Source: Cenococcum geophilum 1.58
Taxonomy: Eukaryota; Ascomycota; Dothideomycetes; Gloniales; Gloniaceae
NCBI GenBank assembly: GCA_001692895.1
Contig: KV748179.1
Location: 2,232,001 to 2,296,000 of the forward strand
Length of the DNA: 64,000 nt
Direction of reading: 5' to 3'
The position numbers and the translations under genes are program-made. The notes beneath the pieces were generated by a model. That model was given only the letters and a program-made list of their open reading frames with translations. It made no database searches and had not been told where the DNA came from. This document shows positions 24,680 through 36,724 of the stretch, piece by piece; position 1 is the first letter of the stretch; each line of letters begins with the position of its first letter.

Positions 24680-27600
24680 AGGAGAGGCGAAGGATCCTTA
24701 CTGGGGGTCCGCCACCTATCTATTATATAGTATAACTACGGTAATATAAACCACCGTCTTATAAGGCCCTTACTAGACAGCCTAGACTTAGAGAAATACT
24801 ATATTCTTACTATACAAGAGCCGTATTATAATGCCTATATATAATTAATATACTGCCCCTAAGGATTTTAGCTCCTATACAAACTAAAAGCAGCTATACG
24901 CGTATACTTTATAATTAGTAAGGCTATTAGCCTATCCTTATAGTTATAGCAGGCAGTTAATTTAGATATTATAGTAATAATAATCCAGATATATAAGGGA
25001 CCGGTATAGATTATTAATATATATAACCCTAGGGTCAAAGGGGTCCTATAAACAGTAAATATTATATCGGTAATAAGCTTACTGGAAACCGAAGGTATAG
25101 AGTCTATCCTATTAGAAGATATAAACCTCTACTACCTATAATAGGGGGGCATCCATATTGCTGCTAAATAATAGGTAGAGTGCCTATTAAGAGCTATAGA
25201 CACCTAGGGCCTTAAGCTAGCTACCCCCCTAGGAGTAATTATATGGTAATGAGGCACCACTAAAAGCATAATTAACCTTATATTTATGGACGAAGGCCTA
25301 TACTAGAGACTTAAAAGGTATAACTCTAAAGAAGAATAGGCACTCGCCTTAGACCATATCCCTATTTAGATATAGCTAGATCTAAATATTAAGGCGTAAT
25401 TAAATAGTAAAAGATACGCAATAAGAAAGCTTAAAATAGATAGCTTTTTTAATACAGTTAAATAATAACTTTAAGACTTAGAAGAAATCCACCTAATACT
25501 AAATAAGCGAGGCTTATTAGCTATCCCTAAGGAAATTAACTAAAAACTAGAAAGGATTTAGGTAGCAATTAAAAACGGGCTAAAAGAGTACTGCCCGGTC
25601 TTAAAACTAGGCCCCTACACGCGATATATATGGTCCGTATAATACGCAATTTTTGTTACTAGCTAATAATAAGCAAGAAGAAAATATATAAGCAGCTATA
25701 ATCCTAAAGACGAGAGATAATACAAAGACATAAGAAACTAGCTAAAGAATACCCTAAAAAAAGAAGTAAGAAATAGCTGGAGACGGTTTATAAATAAGTA
25801 TACTATTAACTTAAGCCTCCCCTATAATAAAGGTCTTTAGAGAATGGCGATATGGGTAAAGAAAAAGGTGGGACATTTAGTAGAAGACCCATACCTTCCG
25901 CCCCTATAAAGACTAGGTAAATTACTAGCTATAAGCGATAATAATAAGAAGGCAAAGATCTTTATAAAAAGATTTTTCCCTTAACCAGCTTTAGTAGACC
26001 TTAGTAATATTATAGGCAAAGTACTAGTAACTCGCCTAAGGGTTAACAGCAATATAACAACCGAAGAAATAGCTAGAATTATTAGCCGCCTTTTAAATAA
26101 TATAGTACCAGGACTAGATAAGATTCTAAATAAAGCTCTAAAGACCTGCGGACTACTAATAGCACTTTAGCTTGCGGATATAGCTAGAGTATACTTTATA
26201 ATAGGCTACTACCTAAGACTTAGAAGAGCTATAATAACGTTTATCCTATATAAAGAAGGCAAAGCAGACTACTTACTTCTAGGGAACTACTGCCCTATTG
26301 CCTTAGAGAATACCCTTAGCAAGATCTTAAAAAGGGTAATAGCGGACTATATAGCAGATACGGCTAAGGAATATACCCTACTACTATAAAGCTAAATAGG
26401 GGCAAGAAAGAACCGCTTAATACTATTAGCACTTACGCTACTCGCTGCCACTATTAAATCTGCATAGGCGATGCGAAGGGACTTTATAGTATTAATGCTC
26501 AGCCTAGATATTAGTGGCGCCTACGACAATATACCCTATAAGCGTCTTTTATACATCCTTAGGGTAAAAGGCTTCCTAGAATGGATTATATAATTTATTT
26601 AAGGGTTTACGGATTAAAAAGAAATATTACTGGTCTTCAGCGGATACTAAAGCCCCCCTATTATAGTTGCAACAGGAATACTATAAGGATTACCCCTCTC
26701 GCCTATACTTTTCCTTTTCTTTATAAGCAACCTGCTTAACTCCTTTAAGGAAGGGGCAACCTAGGGAATAGGCTTTATTAATCATATAAACCTAATTATA
26801 TATAGGCCAACAGCCGCAGAGAATTATAAAACACTAGAGAAAGTATATAATACCTATATAGAATAGGCAAGATGATATAGAGTCCAATTTTTACTAGAGA
26901 AATACCAGCTAATCTATTTTATAAGAAAACGCAACTAGTCTATAGATTTTTAGCATATAATTCGCATCTAAGGCTTTAGGGGTTAACCAGTTTAGGGCCT
27001 AAGAGTATTAGGAGTATAGGTAGATAGTAAGCTCCGGTAAAGCGCATATACAGTATAAGCGGCCTATAAGGGCTAAGTATAGTACACCATATTATCTAGG
27101 ATCGTTAATTTTATATAGGGTCCATGCTTCTAGAGGTCACGCCTACTATATATAGTAGTTGTCCGGCTAACTATAACGTATAGGTCTAGTATCTGGGCCA
27201 TTAAAGAATCTAAGAGAGGCCCCCCTAAATCGCTCCTTAAACCACTCCAAAAGGTTTAAACAGCTTGCCTTTAAAGTATAATAGGTGGATATAAGCGAAC
27301 GGCCACAGCTCTGCTTAAGAAGGAAGCTAATATTCCCCCCCTATAACTATATATTAAAGCCGCTGTAATATAAAGGGCGTAAAAGGAATATAACTCTAAT
27401 GTTATAAAGTATATTAAGACACGCCTAAATAAACTATAGAGGGACCCTAGGGCGCCTTATAGGAGAATAAACTAATAACCCTAAAGTAGGGAAGATATAT
27501 TAGAGAAACAGGTAAAGAAAGCAAAAGAAAAATAGTGCTGCTTTAGGGCCCAGGCCTATATAAAGGAGAAAGANAGACNNNTAAAAGGCNAGTAAGNANA

Positions 27601-28260
27601 ANAGTAANAGAGANAAAGGAGCTAAAGTAGAGTATAAAAGAACGCTAGAAAACCATCTACCGTAATATAATACTGGCTAGATTAACGCTAGAGAGGTATA
27701 TAGGAGTTAAAGGTACAGAGGCTAACTAAGGCAAAAGGAACCTAAGCTGTAGCATGGTTAATACTATAGGGGGTAAATATCCTAGGGCTCTAAGAAGGCC
27801 TAATAAAGGTAGAAAATATAATAGTAACACTCTTAAGAATAGGAATAATAGGACTAAAAGACTGGCTTTACTGGGTGGGTGTCCTTATAGGTAGCCTAAA
27901 ATGCGAATATAGCTGGCTAAGACAGACACCAAAATATGTAATACTGTTATGCCCCTTACGCACTAACTAAGAAGTAATGCTTTTAGTAGCTGGCATAGAG
28001 AACTATAAAACACTGCTCTTAATATAAAAAGGCCTTAAGGCGGTTACCTAGTAGCTTATTAGCTAAAATGTATTAAACCAGTTCCGGGTTATAAAGGAAA
28101 TAATAATAGAGGGCGGGGGGGCGAGCAACGGGCGCCCCCTAATAACTCTATAGTAGTAGAGTAAAGTATACAATACTAGCGCGTCCGTAAGCTTATTACG
28201 GCAGTAGTGGTTCCTAAAAAGGTTAAAAAGTAAGGTAGTAGGAGCACTATAGGTGATTTA
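24680..28260 (+). pseudogene. LINE ORF2: endonuclease plus reverse transcriptase
   Basis: The N-terminal AP-type endonuclease is seen as IQEPYYNAYI (about 24808-24840), IYKGPV then INIYNPR, and ALDHIPI near 25345. Reverse transcriptase follows. The motif-A region is SLDISGAYDNIPYKRLL (about 26500-26550), then GLPLSPILFLFF near 26690. The active-site loop near 26770 is altered. The C-terminal region (about 27850-27960) holds LKDWLYWVGVLIG, C-E-Y-S-W-L-R-Q-T-P-K and LLCPL, typical of the zinc-like tail of Tad1 polyproteins. No frameshift is needed across the RT core, so inactivation is mainly by RIP stops. Confidence 0.85.
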
Positions 28261-28451
28261 TAGGCGCCTTGCAGGCGCTTTATAGGCGAGTTCTAAAAGG
28301 CGGGGATATGGATTACGGGGTTTTCTTAAGTTAAGTCTTTTTTAAGTTGAGTTTTCTCCCTATATATAAATAAGGAGTAATCCGCGTGGGCCTAATAGAG
28401 ATCCGAATCGGACGTTAAGCAATGAATTATTAATTATAAACTACCTATAAA

Positions 28452-29110
28452 TCGTAATAACTATATAGTTAGTAAAACCTTTAAACCAGACGCCTTTATC
28501 TATAAATAGCTTCCTATTTATCTTTAACTTCCTTATAACTAGAGTACTATTCTTAATCTATATCTTATTAGCAATCTTAATTTAAGCGGTATAGACTTAA
28601 AGGCGGGCGAGGTTTACTAGATTAAAGGTGCCCTTAAAAATATCTAAGTAATCCCTTTTTATAACGCTAGGAAGGCGGAGTTTAAGCGACTTTACGCTAG
28701 GAGGGAGAGGCTTATTAAGGACATTAGCTATAGCAACTATTGCGGTAGTTTATAAGGCCGAAGCGCCTAAACCTAACTATAATTAAGCCATTTAAGCTAG
28801 GTAGTATTTATGCTAGTAAGCATTCTCCGCTAGGCGGGTTTTACGCTCTTCCTTATACTTTTAAATCTCCCTTTTATCTTAGGCTTATTCCCTTTACTCT
28901 CTAGTAATTTTACGCTCTTTTACGGCAGTGGCGCGTATATTAGCTTCGGATGGCATTATAGGGCTAATAAAGGACGGTGTAGCGGTTGTAGACGATAGGA
29001 TAGTTAAGGTAGATCATCTAGATGGGTTTACTTATTTGGATTATATACGCGTATAAATATTCTAGTTAGTTATAAGCGGTAATAGCGTTATAAAATAATT
29101 CTTAAACGAA
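28452..29110 (-). pseudogene. Decayed gag-like ORF of an unidentified fungal retroelement
   Basis: On the minus strand a frame starting near 28955 (MPSEANIRATAVKERKITRE) runs through a Lys/Glu/Arg-rich coiled-coil segment. It then reads RDYLDIFKGTFNLVNLARL and a block with GVWFKGFTNYIVITI close to 28470. Only RIP-type stops break it. The block with Y-L-x-I-F-x-G-x-F...N-L and V-W-x-K-G-F-x-N-Y reminds me of an N-terminal module seen in several fungal retroelement-linked proteins, but I cannot assign a family. It ends at the LINE target duplication. Confidence 0.4.
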
Positions 29111-30034
29111 TAAATAATGAATATTAATAAGTTTAGTGATATTAAAAGCGAATTAGCTACGTAGTGACTACGTTTAATATTCGCGAATATTGTAGGAGGT
29201 CTTAGTATTATACGTCGTTAAAATAGATACTGCCAAGCAATATATAGACGCTAGTATATTATATAATAATATAGAATAATTCTAGAATAGTATATAGCTA
29301 GACTATTAAAACTTCCGCTAGTATATAAACTTTATAGAAACTAGTGCTTAATAGATAAATCTAAAGCCCTTTAAAAATAAAGACGGTAATATCTATAAAA
29401 AGGAGAAAATTGGATTTATCTAGGCCAAAATTAAGCCAGTAATTTATAATAAAATTAAGTGCGTAGGAGCCCTACTATATATTACTATATATACTAATTT
29501 TAAACGAGTGGTTCTAAACGCTAGAAATATAGTAGGGAACTAACCCTTTTTTAGTAGAAAGCTAGGGGGCTACTAAAAGTATAGGCACTTTAGTAGTAAT
29601 ATAGGGTAGATCTAACCTTTAAAGAAGCTGTTTTTTTTTTAAAAAAAAAACCTTTAAAAAGATTAAAGTTAAGGGCTTTAAGTAATAGGAAAGACTCCTA
29701 GGGCTAATCTAATACCTATTTAGTACCGTTATAAAAATACTTTAAAAAGTTAAAAGAAAACTTCTCTAGAGGTAAATCCTATTTTTAAAAAAAATTAATA
29801 GGTTAATAACCGCACTAATAATCTAAAATAAGAAAAGCCTTAGTTATAGATCTCTTTTAGCTATAATTAGGGTAAGATATAAAAGGAGAGACCCTTTATA
29901 TTACTATTAAGCTAAAAATGGTACTCCCTATAAGCGAGGTATATTAGTTTTAAGTACTATATAATAGCGGCGCCAAAATTAATCTTATATAGTAAAATTT
30001 AGTAAAAGAGTATAAACTTATTTTATTGCTAAAG
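29111..30034 (+). pseudogene. Gypsy-type gag-protease fragment
   Basis: Plus-strand remnant. The best landmark is Y-N-S-G-A-K-I-N-L-I (N-S-G-A at 29963-29974), a RIP-altered aspartic protease active site D-S-G-A followed by the usual hydrophobic strand. Upstream sequence (about 29200-29900) fits a gag tail. It contains T10A10 at 29631-29650. It breaks off near 30034 against the stub of the element E LTR, so reverse transcriptase is missing. Confidence 0.55.
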
Positions 30035-30092
30035 TAACTAAGTTAATAGAGGTAGCTAAGTTGGTAATAAGATAACCTAATTTAGGTTAATA
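30035..30092 (-). repeat. Truncated 3' LTR of element E
   Basis: About 58 bp match the outer end of the E LTR (37590-37645), with every difference being C to T or G to A. A C9 run at 30095-30103 follows, the minus-strand polypurine tract. The rest of this LTR is lost at the junction near 30034. Confidence 0.7.
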
Positions 30093-30865
30093 TACCCCCC
30101 CCCTAGCTAATCAACTGTCTGGTAATTAGCTAGATATACCTAAATAGGAAATATCTATAGTGTTAAATAATAAGATCATCGCCAAGCACGGTATTACTTA
30201 ACTCCTAATATTCCTATAGAAGTATTTAATTGCTAAAATTCCTATCTAATATAGGTAGGTAAATGCTTAACTAACTGCGGTCTTTATATAAGGATAATAA
30301 ATCGTAAAGGGATTCTAAAAGCTTACTCGAAGCTCTATTAGATTTAGTAGTCTTATACTTCTTTGTTAGTTCTTCCTTAAAGGGTTAAAGCTTTAGTACG
30401 TTCTCTCTATAGCAGATCGCTATAATATTATTAATATAGACGGAGTAGTTCTTACACATCTATTCCTTAGGAACAGCTTTTAAGCGCGTTATTCTTTATA
30501 TTAAAAGTCTAAAAGGCCCTACTAGGGCCGGTTCTATAGTCTTGTCTAGGGTCTTATTTAAGGTCTTATCTAAGGTCTTATTTAAGTAAAAGTAACTATA
30601 GGAGGCTTATATAGGGTAGGTTCTTAGGTACGTAAATCTAATAAGAAATTATTCTTTAAGGTTTATAGGCTAATTATATTATCATTTTAAAAACCGAGCT
30701 CTTCTTAATTAGTCGCTTAATCTTAATTTTTATTAAATTCTACCTATTAACTTCTACTAATATCCTCTTAAATTTTATCTAAAGTCTTATTAAGCATATC
30801 TAAGCTCTTCTAAAGTCCTTTTTAATTAGAAATAGAGTCTAATAAGGCTTTGCTTAAGGTCCTTA
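30093..30865 (-). pseudogene. Element E, 3' half of gag with a degenerate zinc knuckle
   Basis: Read on the minus strand from 30865 this continues the copia-type gag of 36725-37422. It contains four near-identical L-(N/D)-K-T repeats (plus about 30545-30600, AAGGTCTTATTTAAGG units). A C-K-N-Y...C-Y segment near 30410-30470 fits a CCHC knuckle with Cys changed to Tyr. The frame ends shortly before the polypurine tract, with no protease, integrase or reverse transcriptase. Confidence 0.55.
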
Positions 30866-31224
30866 TGTTACAGAGTAAGTATAAGCAGCGATAATATATA
30901 GCAAGGTAGATATTATTAAGCTATATATATAAACTATATAAGGAGGCTAAGACGTTATATAAGGAGAGAAAGTAGGAAAATAGGGAAAAAGGGTATATAT
31001 TGTTAGCTTAGTTACTTAGTTAATATATACATAGAGCAAAATAGAATTTAAATAGTAGTCCTAGCAGAACTTGGCAGAATTTAGTAAAACTTAGCGGAAT
31101 ATAGTAGAATATAGCAGATTGCCGTTAGATTGCCGCAAATTGCTATTTTATAGTTAGTCTTTAGTTGCTAAGTTAGTAGAAATAGGTAGATGTATATAAG
31201 GTGTTACGGGTATATCCTATAATA
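30866..31224 (-). repeat. 3' LTR of gypsy D
   Basis: 359 bp, starts TGTTACAGAG in plus orientation and ends CCTATAATA. More TA-rich than the other LTR. Confidence 0.92.
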
Positions 31225-31499
31225 GTACCCCCCCCCTTTAAACTCGAGCTTCTATAAGATGGGGCTATGGTAGTTCTAGGTAGAGTTTATAAAAGTCTTT
31301 TACGGCTTATATAAGTTCTATAGAGTTAACGGGTTTCTATAAGGGCTTAATAAAGCCTTTCTATTTTATAAGGTATATATACTAGCGTTTCTATTTATTA
31401 TACTTAATATTATTAATTCTTTTAATAAAGTACTCGTTCTTACTATCTACTTTAACTAGTAGGGGAGGGTCTTATATCTGCCTAGCCAGGGCGTCTAAT

Positions 31500-34400
31500 A
31501 TAGGGGTAGTAGGGTAAAGGACTAACGTATAAAATATGAGGTGGATTTTAACTAGTAGGCGTAAGAGGAAATGACCTTCTTAACCTTATAAGGGCCAGCG
31601 TTCTTTTAATTAAGTTTTTTAGTAGGTTATTTTATATTTAGGTTTCTTATATCTAACTAGATAAAGTTACTAATTTAATAGGCTAGTGCTAGGGTTTATT
31701 TCTTATTTACTGCGGCTTTATAAATAGATTAGGCCTATATTATTTTATTAATAAGGAACTATTATAGTTCCTCTATCTTCTTTATAAATTTATTTACTTT
31801 TATAATTTATAAGGCATAATAAGCGGGGCGAGGAATATTACTAAAAGGTTTAAAACCTATTTGCGGATATTAGCTATAGTTAGCTAGGAATAGGGAGACC
31901 TTTACAGTTTCTAAGACGGAATTATTTATAATAAACTTAGCGAATATAAGCTAGTTAATTTAGTTATCTTATAAATATAACGTATATATCCGAATATACT
32001 ATTCTATTTAACCGTCTATTTCTAGGTAGTATGCGGTAAATAATAGTGCTTTAATATAGAGTTAGGTAGTTAGTTCTTTCTAAAATATAGAGATAAACTA
32101 GCTACCTTTATTAGAGATAATCGTTTTAGGCAGTATATAGAGTTTTTATATATAGTCTAGAAATAGTTAAGCGATAGTAGGCGTTAATATATTAGGGTAG
32201 GCGATTAAGTATCTTATTTTAGATAGTTAATCTATAACTACTATAATATTTATACAGCCTTTACTTACGGGGAGATTAACAATAAAGTTAATTAAGATGT
32301 CCTTTTATCTTTAGTCTGGAATAGGTAGTGGCTTTAGAAGGCTATTATACGTCTTATATAAAGCTTTAGCTCGTTAGCAGATATAGCAGCTAGAGACGTA
32401 CCTTTATATTATATTTTATATATTTAGCTAGTAGTACTCCTATTAAAGTAGCTCTAGAGTTTTTTAGCCTAGGTGGCTGGCTACTAGTAAGTTATATATG
32501 TATTTAAGGAGCTTAAGCTTAGGTTTATTATAATTAGGGATAATTAGACGGTTTCCGCGAGCTTTATATTTACTTAAAGAGATCTTCTTAGAGCGTCTAA
32601 CGCTATTATAGATTAGCTTAAGCATCTCTTAGATAAACTTGTTATTTAGGTATTTATTAATTATAATCTATTTAATCGATTAATTAGTTATTTTAAGGAC
32701 GTATACTATAAGGCCTTTAGTAGAAGGGTTAAATAGTTTAGAATAAAGTAGGGTCTGGTTTTAGTAAGAGCGCGCTTTTTCTAGTATTAGCGCGTCTTAT
32801 AAATATTAGGTTAAAGTATTAGGCTTCTAACCTTAAACGCCTAGGTAGTATATAATTAAGAATTGGAAATAGGATAAATATTTTAACCAGCGGGCCTAAT
32901 AATGGCTTAGCTGTTTTATAGTTATAAAGCACTATAGATTCTTATAGTCGCTAAGGACCTTAATTAGAAATCTAACGCCTTCTAATTTAGGTTACTATTG
33001 TTTAAAATATCTAATAATAGCTAGTAACTCCTTATCGTAGATCTTATAGTTATATTTAGCTAGGCTTAATTATTTTTAATAGTATACTATGGGGTGTAAT
33101 ACTCTATTTTTGTTATATTAAGACAGAATGCCTCTAGTAATATAGTCGGGTAAGTTAGCTTCTATAATACTTATTCGGTTTAGGTTAAAGTATTAAAGTA
33201 TAAGCGTAGTAGTAAACATAACCTTTAAATAAGTAAAGGCCTTCTTATATTTCTTATTAAAGATAAAGGCTTTATTATTTTAGGTTAGAGCTATAAGGGG
33301 TAAAACTAGGGCGAAGAAGTTATTAATAAACCGTTAGTAGAAATTAGCAAATCCTATAAAGGCTCTTATATCCTTAACATTCTTAAGTTTTTACCAGTTT
33401 GTAATTGCTTCGACTTTCTTTAGGTCTATTTATATGCTATTTATAAAAATAAGAAGCCTAAGGTATAGAACTTTTATTTTATAGAATTTGTATTTATCTA
33501 TATTTAATTATAGACTAGCTCCTTATAGGGCTTATAGAATAAGATTAACGTGCTTCCGGTATTTAGTTAGGTTATTACTATATATTAGGATGTTATTAAT
33601 ATAAGCAGTATAGAAGATATCTAGGTAAGAACGTAGGGTATTATTTATATAATATTAGAACGAGCTTGGACGTTTATAAGGCCAAAGGGTATTACTAAGT
33701 ACTTAAATAATCTATATTGGGTATAAAATGTAGTAAGCTATTTGTCTCCTTTTATAATACGGAGGCGGTTAAATATAGAGATAATATTAAGCTTTATGTA
33801 GAAGCGAGCCTTATTTAGTTGGTTTAGCGTCTCTTATATTAGTGGGATTGGGTATTAGTTCTTAATAGTAACGGTATTAAGGGCTTAGTAGTCTATATAG
33901 AAGCATAGTCTACCGCTTAGTTTCTTAATGAAGATTACTAATACGGCTATAGGTAAAGAGCTTGCTCTAATAAATCTTTTACTTAGGTTCTTATCTAGGT
34001 ACTTCTATAATACTTAGAGTTTATTTTAGGATATCCCGTATAGGGGCCCAAATCCGGGCTACTTCCCTTCTTTAAGTATAATCTTATAATTATACGGTTA
34101 GTATTCTAGTAGCTTATTAGCTTCCTTTTATAAAAATACCTTTAGGCGGTTATGGTACTCTACTAGTACCTTTATAGCAGGGTTAGTGTACTTCTTTAGT
34201 GCTAAGGCCTTCTTAATATTAGCTATAGTAATAGCAAAGATTGTATATTTAGGTTTTTTAGTAAGTTATACTAATAGAGTAGCTCTAATTATATGGATAT
34301 TTAAGGTTCTAAGCTCGCTTAGATTGTCTATAGTTTCTTATTTAGGTTTAGGTTTAGTATTAAGTATAGAGTTAGTATTAGATTTAGGTTTAGGTTCTTT

Positions 34401-36300
34401 AAGTATTCTTTTTATTATAGGGTGCCAGTTCTTCTAGTAGTTTTATATACTAAGCTTAAGCTTCTACTTAGTTTAGGGCGGTGTGGTGCTTAGTAATAAC
34501 TTATAGAATTTAGTAGAATTTTTAGACCCTTAGTAGATATTAGTGGAATTCTTATATTAGTAAAATTTAGTAAAACTCCTATGCTAATGGAATCTGGTAA
34601 AAATCTTAGGCTAGTAAATCTTAATAGATTTTCTAGATTTTAGTTTAGGGTTAGAGTAGTAAGTTATAAGGCACTTTTACTTACAATAGGGGGCGGTAAA
34701 TAGAAGCTTAAGGTTGTTCTAATTAATAGTTACCTTATATAGCTTTATCTAGGGTTATCTAAGAATTACTAGGTAACCTAGGGTAGTAATAAAAAGCCTA
34801 ATCAGTTCTTTATAGTTTAGGTATTAGAGTCTTAAGTATACTATATAGGTAATTCGGCCTAAGACCGTGCGTTTACTATTAAATCTAAATACGTTAATAT
34901 GCCAGTTAAGGGGGGTTAGGGTAAAACTATTATCTTATATAAAGATCTTATTAATAAATCCTATACTACTAGCTCCTATATTAATTAGGACTTAAGTATT
35001 AGCCTATTAATTATTCTGCTAAAGATAATAGTTAACCATTATACTATAATTTAAAGAGTTAAGGTTTACGACATCTAAAGTATTTAATAAAATCCTATAG
35101 TAAAGCTATTCTGGAGAGCAACTTAACTCTAGGACGCACTTTTTAGTAGTAAGTAGAAAGGGGTTCCTATAGGACGTTAGTTATAGCTTTGTCCTTATAA
35201 GTAATGCTTACTAAATAGAGGGCTAGTACTAAATAAAGATCGGAGACGGTAACTAGTAAATTAATACAGTAAACGGCTGCTAGTATTAGCTATTTGTAAG
35301 TTGTTTTAGAATATAGGTAAGGGGATAAGATAGTATTTTAAGATATAGTCCTTACTTCCGTACTTAAAGTAGAGGCCTAGCTTAATATATCTTTTTTATT
35401 TAGAGGACCCTAGTAGGGCGTACTCTAGGGTTCTAATATTAATATCTATAGTATTAGGGTGCTTAGGCTAAGATAATAACTTAGTAGACGTTTATAGGGT
35501 TGCCGTATTATATTAGGGGGCTGGCTTTAGTATTAGGCGTAGTATATTATTATACCGTTTATTAATAACGTTTATATAGGCATTAAGAGCTCCTAGTAGG
35601 TCTATGTCTATTAGAGAAGTTTTTAGTTTAGGGCTTATGGATTTAATAAGGCTATTAACTAGTGTAGAGTTATTCTAGCTAGTTTCTTTTACGTAACAGT
35701 TAAATTTAGAGAAGTATACTAGGAAACTTTTTATTCCTTAGGCCATATAATTTTTTTTCCTTTAAGTAGTGGCTTAGCGGTTTAGGTTACCGTATATAGC
35801 TTTAAGAAGTATAACTAGGCTTTATACTAAGTTTAGCTAAAAGGATTTAATAAGGTTAGCTGCCTCTTCTCCTAGTTAACTTAGGGCGTAATAAAGTCGG
35901 TTAGCTTTAGTTAAGTAGCGATTAGTATTAATAGTTAGCTTATTTTTAAGCTAGCTTAAAAATAATTAAAGCTCTTATTATTTACTAGTAAATACTAAGG
36001 AATCTAATAGTTATTTAGATTATTACGGTATAGTAGTTAGCTTAGGGTAAAAGACTACTATAGGTTTAGGGCTTACGTTCCGCGTATTTATCTCTAGAGA
36101 TAGTATTTAGTCTTAAGGTTTTAGTGTAGGCATCTTAAGGGTACGGATTTCTTCTTAAAGGTCCTTAATTAATTACTAGTATCGTACTTCTTATTTAGCT
36201 TACTATTAATTTAAAATAGCTTAGTTTTATATAAGGGCGTCTATAAAAGACTTTTATATCTCTACTAATTATTCTTAGAGTGCGGATATAATGCTAGTGG
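31500..36300 (-). pseudogene. Gag-pol of gypsy D, RIP-degraded
   Basis: Reverse transcriptase is fixed by Y-I-N-N-I-L-I-Y-S on the minus strand (33577-33603), i.e. Y-L-D-D with both Asp changed to Asn. It is followed by N-N-L-T-K-Y-R-K-H-V, a standard gypsy continuation. RNase H and integrase occupy about 31550-33200 and gag lies at about 34700-36300. A plus-strand open frame at 34186-34437 is a by-product of TA-rich sequence. Stops are TAA/TAG throughout. Confidence 0.82.
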
Positions 36301-36365
36301 CTATTATAGGAGTTTTAGGTTCGTTCTACATGTTAATAGTAGTATAGGTAGTTAACACAACGTAG

Positions 36366-36724
36366 TATTACGGAGTAAGTATAAGCGGCGATAATATATA
36401 GTAAGGTAGATATTATTAAGCTATATATATAAACTGTATAAAGAGGTTAAGACGTTATATAAGGAGAGAAAGTAGGAAAATAGGGAGAAAGGGTATATAT
36501 CGTTAGTTTAGTTGCTTAGTTAATATGTGCACGGAGTAGAATAGGATTTAGGTGGTGGTCCTGGCAGAACTTAGTAGGATTTGGTGGAACTTGGCGGAAT
36601 ATGGCAGAATATGGCAGATTGCCGTCAGATTGCCGCAAATTGCCGTCTCGTGGTCAGTCTCTAGTTGCTGAGTCGGTGGAAACAGGTGGACGTGTATAAG
36701 GTGTCACAGGGATGTCCCGTGACA
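36366..36724 (-). repeat. 5' LTR of gypsy D
   Basis: 359 bp, same length as the 3' LTR. From about 36530 to 36724 it keeps many TGG, CAG and TGC triplets (GGTGGTGGTCCTGGCAG), while its first 160 bp are converted to TA. The outermost part escaped RIP. Confidence 0.92.

Larger units (their letters stand above)
22863..28433 (+). mobile_element. Tad1-like LINE (non-LTR retrotransposon), near full length
   Basis: About 5.57 kb between identical 18-bp direct repeats (22845-22862 and 28434-28451, TTATAAACTACCTATAAA), the duplication left by target-primed reverse transcription. Order: short GC-normal 5' region (to about 23040), ORF1 with zinc knuckles, then ORF2 with endonuclease, reverse transcriptase and a C-terminal C-x-C-type zinc region. 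No long poly(A) is present. ORFs are closed by RIP-type stops. A cluster of undetermined bases lies at 27574-27614. It sits in the integrase region of gypsy C on its left side. Confidence 0.88.
30866..36724 (-). mobile_element. Gypsy D: complete Ty3/gypsy retrotransposon (minus strand)
   Basis: Two 359-bp LTRs (30866-31224 and 36366-36724), with TG...CA ends where RIP has not changed them. The flanking pentamers are CCTTA (30861-30865) and CCTCG (36725-36729), which differ only by one C-to-T and one G-to-A and fit a RIPped 5-bp duplication. The minus-strand polypurine tract is the C9-10 run at 31229. Pol lies on the minus strand. It is inserted in gag of element E. A truncated relative lies at 2766-3456. 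Confidence 0.92.

Noticed and set aside
34186..34437. Hydrophobic plus-strand ORF in gypsy D
   Set aside because: Antisense to D pol; TA-rich sequence yields runs of Leu, Ile and Val by composition.
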